Of a stretch of 64,000 nt of DNA, positions 55,674-64,000 are shown piece by piece. The position numbers and the translations under genes were made by a program. The notes beneath the pieces are model-generated. The model searched no databases. It had not been told where the DNA came from and worked only from the letters and a program-made list of their open reading frames with translations. Numbering within the stretch: the first letter of the stretch is position 1; each line of letters starts with the position of its first letter. The stretch is from Gnetum montanum (lineage: Eukaryota; Streptophyta; Gnetopsida; Gnetales; Gnetaceae), in NCBI GenBank assembly GCA_015680685.1, contig MNCI01030945.1, forward strand, positions 1 to 64,000, in the 5' to 3' direction.

Positions 55674-57600
55674 ACTGAATGAAAACTCGTTCTCAAGTTC
55701 CTTACAAAATATTGGGAAGGTATGGCATTATTGACTGAATGACTATTAATGGTGCAACAAGGTGACTGAATCAACCTGCGTAGTGAACCGATCAACAATA
55801 CAATACATGACAGCATTAGTGTTCATGACCAAAAAAGTGAACACCGTACATAAATGACATCCAGCCTTATTGGCAGCTGAAAGAGAAGAAGGAGAGAGAG
55901 AAAAGAATGAGACGTGTTGCTACCGATGACAATATTGCGCCTGTTGTTGTTCATCCATAGCCACGCCACCAATCTTGCGCCTTTCGTGAATGTTCTAGTT
56001 TTCGTCCATCCTGAGTACATCCTCCAGGCCTAGTCCATTATTATATTATTACCATCTTCACACACAACACAGTCACAATTGAGTGAGGCTAGATAAATCA
56101 CAATGTACTTGATACCTTGCTTCAACGTGAAGTGCATTAGCTAGGTTGTGGTTATGGTAGATACTAGTTCTAGAATTTTAACATCGGTGACTACCTAAGG
56201 TGTAGGGATTAGGAAAATTTAAAAAATTTTGTGCCTGGGCCCCCATGATGAAGAGTGAACCTCCGGTAGCAATAGGATGGGAAAAAGAGAAGGAATAAGA
56301 AACATGGAGAAAAAGGAACAACGACAATGCCAATAAAATAGATGTCATGGATGGGGATGAAACAAAAAATGGTAATTACAGGAAATGTTTAAGGGAAAGA
56401 AGTTAACCAGCATACCCAAAAAGGAATGCCAATGGATCCTCCCCCAAGCAGGCTTATGCCCTTGATGCCCTGACAAACCCACAAACCAAAGAGTCCATAG
56501 GCTCTAGGAATTTCATTGGGAAGCAAGAGTTAAAAACTTACCCACAAGAAATTACCAAGGAAGAATGCATCAACCAAGATATAGACTAATGATAAAATTG
56601 GCAATGAGGTGAGAAATGGAAAAGAAAGGTGGAGAGGAAAGGATGGAAAGGAAACCCAAAAACAAGGTTGTGTAAAGTCCCTTGTGTGTTTCATGGTTAA
56701 TGTGATCGAGTAGAACTCATTCTAAATCTGGACTCAAACCAATCCACATTCAATGACCTCACATCAACACATCTGACCAACCCATCCACTTAGAGCAACA
56801 AGAATTCCTCTACAAAAAGTCACCACCATTCCAAGGAGAGCGAGATGAAGAACCAGGAAGTGAGAAGGGGCCTTAGTTAGAGGGAACCTTCAAGCATGAG
56901 TAACATGTCGTTCCAGCGCCATAACCAATGTATGTAGCCCAAAATCATTATTGTGTCTAAGGGGTGTGCTTTGAATCCTCACTATGTTTTTTTTTTTTGT
57001 GTTTTTCGCGTGAGAACCACACCATGCAATGACTTATTATATATATTCTCTCTTTCTTTCTTTCTTTTTTTTGAACTCAGCTTCTGGTGATTTGATGAAT
57101 GGTCAAAATGGTGAAAAACCCCAAAGAAAAAGCATCCAAGCACTCAAGAAAATGGCTAGTACAAATTCATAGAATCCCTTTGAAGCCAAACCCTTTTCAT
57201 CCTTTGAGTCTTTTCTTAGTCTAAGAAATACCCAATCACTAATTTTTTAATAGTTTTATTAAAGAAAGGGACTATACAACTCCAAGCCATGGGAAACCAT
57301 AGGATTTTATGGATGTATGAACGACGTGGACTCATTGCTTGTTAATCAAAAGAACCATACCTTAATATCGACATCATACTTCAAAGGTAAAATACAAACA
57401 TTAGCAATCGATATGATATTATTCATATCACCATCATGAACACTTATTGGGTGATGAACAAAATAAAGTAATCACACACAGAAATGGTAAAAATATGAAC
57501 GATGGTGTAAAACAAAAACAAGAAAGATTAAAGAAATGTGCAAAACAAAAACAAAAAATATGTAAAAAAAAACTTAGAAATAACTGAGGTCCTTCAATGG
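55674..57600 (-). other. 3' non-coding region of family A element
   Basis: Collinear with 32733-34635 in opposite orientation. A plus-strand (antisense) frame near 56205-56590 reads KIDVMDGDETKN and TNPQTKESIGSRNFIGKQEL with stops. A T-rich tract lies at 56985-57070. Confidence 0.65.
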
Positions 57601-59046
57601 TTAGCTAAGGTGGCCATCTTCCCCATGATTGAGTTGGAAGAAGGAGATCCGAAATAATGAGCAAGGTTGCCCACTTACAGAGGTAGCATATGTCTTGGCT
57701 GACCTAAACTCATGGAAAGGTTTTTTTGGTTGCACATTGAATAACAATCTCTTTTCTGGGCTCTCAGGTTCATATATGGTCATAGCCCCTAAAGGAAAAG
57801 CTGCATAAATAATGTAAGGTCCTTCCCACAGTGTTTGAAATTTGGTTCGTTGTGACACATGTGTGGGGTTCCAGTAGAGGACCTTATTTCCTGGTTGGTA
57901 CTTAACTCTCCTAATTTTCAAGTCATGATGTTTTTTATTAAATGCCTTGTGCAACTCATTAGATGATAGGGTAGCTAGTCGATTCTCATCTAGCAAGTTA
58001 AGAGTCATTAACCTTTGTTTTTGTTCTGGATTGAGGTCAATGTTGAGGTCACATGTTGTGGTTAGTGTACAAAGCTCAGTTTGGATAGGGAGCATTCAAA
58101 GTTTTTCATACACTAACTCATAGGGAGAGTAGCCTATAGGGATTTTCCACATGGAGCAGTATGCCCAAAGAGCATCATTCAGTTTAGTGCTTCAATCTCG
58201 CCTATATTTGCTAATAGTTCTGGTCAGTATCTTGGTAATCTCCCTGTTGGTGACCTCAGCTTGACCATTTTCTTGGAGGTGGTATGGTGTAGTCAACTTG
58301 TGCTCAACCCGTAAGTGTTGCATCAGCTTTCAAAAATTTGCACCTGTAAAGTGTGTACCATTATCTAAGATAAGTGCACGTGGCATACCAAACCTATTTA
58401 TGACTTTTTGTTGAATAAATCATGTAGCTATAGATGATTTGCAATCTTTAACAGCAGCTACCTCAGCCCATTTTGTTAAGTAGTCTATGGAAACTATGAT
58501 GTAAGCTTTTCCATTGGACATTGGTGTAATGGGCCCCATGAAATCAATCCCCCAAATGTCGAAGGGTTCTAGCAGTTGAATCCATTGTTGCGGACCCTCC
58601 ATTCTAGCAATCATGCCCCCATCATGTTGATAGCACTCACAAGATTGGATGAATTAATGGGTGTCCCGAAACAAGGTAGGTCAATAATACCCTACAAGTA
58701 GGATCTTAATAGTTGTTCGTCTCCCAGCATAGTGACCCCCACAAGGGCCCTCATGAGCATCTTGGAGAACTCTCAGTTGATCTCTATCAAGAACACACCA
58801 TCGAACCAAGCCATCAGGACATACTTTGTAAAGTTGTCCATTGATATCCATAAAGTACTTGGCTCTGTGAAGAGACTGTTGTTTCTTCTTAAGTTCCATC
58901 TCTTGTGGCATTTGTTAGGTAAGGAGATAGGTCAAAATGCTACTGTACCAGTTTGTCTCCATGGGTGATTGGTCATTCACTACACCAGCAAAGAGGAACT
59001 CATCAAGGAAGTGGTTAGAAATAGGATACTCATCCTCTTTGCTATC
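57601..59046 (-). pseudogene. Integrase of family A element, nearly complete
   Basis: In order: zinc-binding LYKVCPDGLVRWCVLDRDQL and HEGPCGGHYAGRRTTIKILL (58681-58911); core FDIWGIDFMGPITPMSNGKA, YLTKWAEVAAVKD (58420-58614), ILDNGTHFTGANF and ENGQAEVTNREI, which carry D, D and E; then LNLLDENRLATLSSNELHKA, GNKVLYWNPTHVSQRTKFQ and the GPYII element in the frame 57601-58095. A few stops separate these. The pol tail ends SVSGQPCSLFRISFFQ. Confidence 0.85.
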
Positions 59047-60335
59047 CTAGTGTAACTGAGATAAATGATCGACAACTACATTCTTGGTGCCTTTATGATC
59101 GATCATCATTAGATTGAACTCTTGTAGGATTACCAGCCATCGTATAATACGGAGGCTTACCATTGGCTTATTCATGAGGAACCAAATTGCACTATGATCT
59201 GTATGTATGAATACTTTGTATGCCAATACATAGTGCCTAAATTTTTCTAGTGCAAACACTACAGCCATTAATTCTTTTTCCATAGTAGTGTAGTTAAGTT
59301 GTGCACCAGCTATACTTCTACTTGTACAGTGGATGTAATAAGGGCATTTTTGGTCATCTAATTGTGTAAGTACAGCTCCTAAGGCATAGTTGAATGCATC
59401 AATCATGACTTGAAATGATTTGAACTAGTTAGGAGCTTGTAGAATGGGTGTTTATACCAGCTTCTGCTTCAAATTTTTGAAGGCTAGTTCACATGCCATG
59501 GTCCACTCGAAGGGCACATCCTTTTTCGTTAACATTACCAATGGTTTGGCAATCTTCAAAAAGTTCTCTATGAATCTCCTATAGAAGCTAGTGTGTCCAA
59601 GGAATGACCAAATGTCTTTGACAGTTTCCAATTGATGGGTGATTTCTTGGATGACGTTGATTTTCTCAAGGTCTACCTCTATCCCTGCATGTGAAATTTT
59701 ATGTCCAAGTACTATGCCTTCTTGGACCATTAAATGACTTTTCTTCCAGTTGAGCCTTAGATTAGTCTCTACACATCTTTTCAGCACTTACTCTAACCGA
59801 TCCAAGGCTTGATCGAAACTTGCTCCGTAAGTGGAGAAGTCATCCATAAAGACTTCCACACCATTTCCTATCTGCTATTGGAATATTCTTAGAACTAAGC
59901 ATTAAAACATGGCAGGGGCATTACATAAGCCAAACGACATTTTTTTGTATGCAAACATTTCCCAAGGACTCGTGAACATAGTTTTGGGTTGGTCTTCTAG
60001 GGCTATTTGTATTTGGTTGTATCCACTATAACCATCTAGAAAACTATAATAGCGATGCCCTGCGATTGTGTCTAAGACTTGGTCAAAAAATGGCAACAGA
60101 AAGTGACCCTTGAATGTTGCCATGTTTAGCAACCTAAAATCTAGGCACACCCTCCATGTGCCTCCATTTTTAGGCATGATTACTAAGGGGCTAATCCATT
60201 TGCTATCAGCAATGGGGTACATGAACCTAGCCTTTAGAAGTTGTTCGATCTCTTCTTTTACTACTTGCTTCAACTTTGGGTTCAATTGCCTCTGTGGTTG
60301 TTTTCGAGGCTTCATGGAGGAGTCAGTGTAAATCC
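59047..60335 (-). pseudogene. RT and RNase H of family A element, nearly complete
   Basis: The frame 59902-60315 has NPKLKQVVKEEIEQLLKARF, VCLDFRLLNMATFKGHFLLP and YYSFLDGYSGYNQIQIALED. The catalytic VFMDDFSTYG lies near 59830-59860. The frame 59452-59787 has FLGHTSFYRRFIENFLKIAK and LTKKDVPFEWT. RNase H 59047-59406 has EKELMAVVFALEKFRHYVLA and ends KGTKNVVVDHLSQLH. Only about four stops break it. Confidence 0.9.
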
Positions 60336-61533
60336 TATGCTAGCATATCCTAGGATCTATTCTAGTTAATTTCATATATGACTAAGTGAAGGCTTTTGAC
60401 CATTTGTTTATTACCTTGAGCAGACTTTCTTTTTGTTGCGGAGCAAGTCTTGCATTGATGATTACCGGTTTCCCATTCTTAAGGAACATGTATTCCATAC
60501 CAATGGGCAATCGTTTTAGCTCCAGGGGCTCTTGTTTAAATTTCTTGGGAATTTCCAACTTCCCCCAGTTGATGTTTTCTAAGTTAGGACTCGGAAGTTG
60601 GCAATGGACTTGCTCTAATGCATCAATGCTATCTATATAAGCACAAGTCAAACCCTCAGTCAGTTCCATGCATATTAGTGAGCTACTTTCTTGATCAGCT
60701 ATCAGCCACTAGGTGTCTTCTTGTCATGTGGCTACTACATACAGGAACCTTTGTATGTTGATCATTTGTGCACACTGATTGCATGCAGGTAATGTCAAAC
60801 TCTGCATAACCCATGATCTCTGCACGCAATTACACCCTATGTCACTGTATGTGATGCATGGAACCTTCTTCTTCTTGATCTTTCTAAAAGTGTTTTCCTT
60901 AGATATTTCTAGGGAAAGATCATGGATTCCTAGACATGCATCTATAGTGCTTAGCCATGCCCTTTCCATTATGATTGGAAAGTCCCCCTTACTATTATTC
61001 ACTTGGATCACCAGGAAGTCAGCTGGGTACGACCATCCAAAAACAATGGTAACAATATCCTCCACTAATCCCAAGGGAACAGTGATGGACTGGTTGGCTA
61101 ACTCTAAATGGATGTTGCTCTTTTTCAATGGGATATTAGGTTGACACCAGAACCTAAATCCAAAATATCTTTACATGGTTCATTCCTAGAGATTTGTAGA
61201 TAGATTAGGTGACTCCAGGATCAGAGAATTTCTTGGGAAGATGGCTAGCTTTAATCCAATCAGTAACAGCATGTGTTAACATAACCATATGCATTGAATA
61301 AGTTGTTAAGTTTGAAGGGGGCTCTAAAGCTTTAGTTCATACGGAGGCGTCCAAAGACTCAGCCACTTGGGGTTGCAAGGGCTTGGTTGGATTGTTGGTT
61401 CTAAAGAAAGATCTTTTCTTCGTACAGTTGTTAAAACCAATGGTAGGTTGAGGGTTAATAGCCCTTGTGGCATTGCGTTTCCATGGCTGAGTAGGGAGTT
61501 CACCTTGCATTGCTGAAGTAGGTGGTAATGGAG
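60336..61533 (-). pseudogene. Protease and linker of family A element
   Basis: The frame 60724-61128 has VPLGLVEDIVTIVFGWSYPA and ERAWLSTIDACLGIHDLSLE. The active-site loop near 61150-61175 reads LDLGSGVNLI, so the catalytic D-T-G is D-L-G. The linker 60382-60669 ends LKVINKWSKAF. Confidence 0.85.
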
Positions 61534-61549
61534 CTATTGGTGAAAGGCC

Positions 61550-61634
61550 AGATTGGAAGGATGGTATACTTGTGGGATGTCACCCCTAGGANGGATTGGA
61601 AGGATGGTATACTTGTGGGATGTCACCCCTAGGA
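61550..61634. other. 41-bp direct duplication around a single N
   Basis: 61551-61591 and 61594-61634 are identical, with N at 61592. Likely an unmerged contig overlap. Confidence 0.8.
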
Positions 61635-62220
61635 GAGGAAGTCCTATAGTATTCACTGGCTTGGTAGTGATGTTGAGGTGTAACGTGACCAACAGAGTCA
61701 CGTGGAGAGATTGGATGCTACACGTAGTATCCATATGGGTCTGGTTTCCAGTAAGGATATTGTTACCTTGGTGGTGGCATTCCCCATGATTATGGGTGTT
61801 TCCACTATTGATGTTGCTCAATTGGTTGTGGTACAGTTCCACTTGGATAATATATTAAGGGTTGGTGGAATTACCTTGGGTTACCTTGGGGATAAGGTAA
61901 CCATCGGGATGTTTGTTATTTGCTTAATCGTGGGTTAAGTGCATACACCCCAAACTCCTGTAAATGTGAGATTACGAGGCAACATCCCTTAGGATGGTCA
62001 TATTGACAGATCTCACATCCATTATCATCATCATTTGAATCCACAACCTCTTCAATAATAGCAACTTTACCCTTACCCTTATTATGTGCATTCTCTGCTT
62101 CTCTCTTTTTCCTTCTGTCACGGTCACTACCTCGCTCCCTAGACTCCTCTACTACTTTGAGCATAGTTTGAAACCTACTATCTAAGGAGTCCCACATTTT
62201 TTCTACCTTTGCTGATACTT

Positions 62221-62353
62221 CTGATACTAACTTTTGAATGGCCAAGGTTTTCCTATTCACCATCTCTTCGAGTGGTGACTCTTCCTNCTGATACTAACTT
62301 TTGAATGGCCAAGGTTTTCCTATTCACCATCTCTTTGAGTGGTGACTCTTCCT
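62221..62353. other. 66-bp direct duplication around a single N
   Basis: 62221-62286 and 62288-62353 differ at one base, with N at 62287. Likely an unmerged contig overlap. Confidence 0.85.
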
Positions 62354-63918
62354 CATCCTCACAAAATCTTACTCCCTTCTTTGGAAGAGAAAGATCTCGG
62401 TTATATTCTTCTGCACTCTCTCTTTTTCATAGTTCACCTTCTTCTTTAGCTACTTGGTCCAACATTCTATGAATTTGATGGGACCTAAGCTCAAATAACC
62501 TTCCTTGGGCATAAGTCCCAAGGGTCCTTCTTGTTTCATGCCTAAGCCCATCTACAAGATGGCATAGTTGATCCCGTTGTGAATAACCATGGCTAGGAAA
62601 ATGATGTAAGAGTGCATAATAGTGGCCCATGGCAGCATCCAAGGGTTCATGACTTCTTTGTTTCCATCCTTGGATTTTCCTTCGCAGGTTAGACACCTGA
62701 GAGTATGTTTGGTACTTATTGTTGAACAATTCTAGCATCGTACTCCACCTACGAATGGATTCCAGTTCTAAGGACTAGTACTAGCTTTTAGCTTATTTTA
62801 TTAGTATCCATGGAAACAACTTAAGCTTTTTCCACTCATTTTCTATGTTTTGCAAGGCACACGCATCATGAAAGTCTTGTACGTAATTTTTAGGATTAGT
62901 GTTATATCCCCCTTCAAATCGCGGGATGTTATTCATGTCTAGCCTCTTGATCCTACTATCTTTATGGTGCCTTGTTGGAACTCTTATGACCTCAATTATA
63001 TCTAGCATGCTTCATGTGGCGAGTAGGGGTTCATCATGATCATCTCGTTCATAGCGTCTATGGTGTCTACGTGATTCCCTACTCTCCCTTCTTCTATGAT
63101 GTGATTCCCTAAAGTGCCCTCGTCCTCCATCTTGGTTGTCCCATTTACGACTTTCACTTTGTTTGCCCTTATCCTCATGATCTATTTCTCTATGGCTACG
63201 TCTAAACATGGAAGGAAAGGATGAAGGTGATGATGAAGGTGAAAAAGAAGGAGAACCGCCACCATGACAGTGTTTACTACCTTCTCTTCGGTGCTCTCTT
63301 CCTCGATCATGATTGCAATCAGAATGACCACCTTTGTCATGTGCCTTTATTATTTTTTCAAAATCTTTGTGTCCATTGGTATCAACACCTGGGTTGTGAA
63401 CAGTAGAATGAAGGTTTTGATACACAATCCCTTAGCCAAAGTCAAGGGGAGGAACATCATTATGGGGTGACTACCTGAGGCAGGTTCATCACCCTCAATT
63501 TTACTTAAAACATGTGGGGCATCCTTAGACCATTTTCCCTTCAAGAACTTATGGTGTCTCTCCTGTTGATAATCCCTTTGATGCTATGCTTCGATAGGAT
63601 GATAGTCTCTCGAATCATAGTCCTACGCAATGTACTCTTTGTGTAAGTGTTGCATGCCTATTCATGTGAGAGCACGAAGAAGCATACTTGGGACTGAACA
63701 GTCGGGAGGTAACACTATGTTACCTTCCAAGTCACGCCAACGTAGCTACTCATCTTGGTGGAGAATAAGGTGAAGTTAGGTACATATTCATCAGGATGAA
63801 TATATACTACACAAAATTCTTGAGGAACTGGCGGGTTAACGGCATGTGTAATTTGCCGTCGATTGCTTCTTGTGTTAGTCTTAGGTGGTGAAGTGCTCTT
63901 GTGCGAAGAAGAAGACAT

Positions 63919-64000
63919 CTTGTCTTGTTTAGTGTGCAATTTACTATATATTTATATATTATTATTCTTTTCCTTTAACCAACCCTAAGGATTCATTCCA
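63919..64000 (-). other. Leader of family A element
   Basis: AT-rich untranslated DNA before the gag ATG. The primer site and 5' LTR lie past the window edge. Confidence 0.5.

Larger units (their letters stand above)
61534..63918 (-). pseudogene. gag of family A element
   Basis: The start at 63918 gives MSSSSHKSTSPPKTNTRSNR, then VYIHPDEYVPNFTLF. An Arg/His/Ser-rich part follows (63012-63425). The capsid core starts with NNIPRFEGGYNTNPKNYVQD (62793-63008) and continues with LFNNKYQTYSQVSNLRRKIQ and QLCHLVDGLRHETRRTLG (62427-62738). The knuckle CEICQYDHPKGCC lies at 61916-62263. A Pro/His-rich tail ends near 61534. Two scaffold duplications fall inside it. Confidence 0.85.
54843..64000 (-). 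mobile_element. Family A element, best preserved copy
   Basis: Minus-strand order from the right edge: leader, gag (ATG 63918), protease, RT, RNase H, integrase, 3' non-coding DNA, polypurine tract and 3' LTR (54843-55663). The 5' LTR must lie just beyond 64000. It has the fewest stops of the family. Confidence 0.85.

Overview
The window is nuclear DNA of a seed plant with a large, repeat-filled genome. A conifer or other gymnosperm is my best guess, but it is inference: nothing here fixes the species. Almost all of it is old LTR retrotransposon sequence, nested and inverted, with coding frames broken by many stops and frameshifts. The only host-type gene is a broken BAHD acyltransferase at 7904-9190. 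I see no intact protein-coding gene, no rRNA and no functional tRNA.

Layout. 1-985: tail of a minus-strand Ty3/gypsy element of one recurring family, Athila/Tat-like and here called family A. 1084-6600: a plus-strand family A copy (LTR, gag, protease, reverse transcriptase) cut off in RNase H. 6601-7399: a direct duplication of non-coding DNA. 7789-9190: the BAHD pseudogene with its TATA box. 9731-16887: a minus-strand chromovirus (gypsy with chromodomain) that has an extra inverted piece of its own LTR. 16888-20393: a copia element cut off inside reverse transcriptase. 20397-29752: a Tat/Ogre-like element with a long leader and gag-protease but no polymerase; an antisense, five-exon gene lies where polymerase would be expected. 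29755-35513: a plus-strand family A copy lacking integrase. 35514-41697: a minus-strand family A copy. 41910-45011: a decayed integrase fragment, a tRNA-like SINE head and empty AT-rich DNA. 45012-54842: a minus-strand family A copy with an extra long ORF between polymerase and 3' LTR. 54843-64000: a further minus-strand family A copy, apparently inserted in the gag of the previous one.

Family A LTRs are about 790-910 bp, begin near TGATGAG and end near CTCATCA, and carry a TATAAATA box about 85-125 bp inside their 5' end. They are followed by a decayed primer site resembling the tRNA-Asp type. Its gag has an Arg/His/Ser-rich stretch and a CCHC-like knuckle; its polymerase order is protease, RT, RNase H, integrase.

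The most interesting signals are the two non-gag-pol ORFs. One (26931-29739, minus) is antisense to its Tat-like host. It has four GT-AG introns of 73-104 bp, and three of the four joins keep the frame. The other (46139-49500, minus) is sense to its family A host, in the position of an envelope-like ORF. Both seem to share an N-terminal domain, although they sit in opposite orientations in different lineages. Four single N bases, each flanked by a near-perfect direct duplication, are most simply unmerged contig overlaps and not biology.
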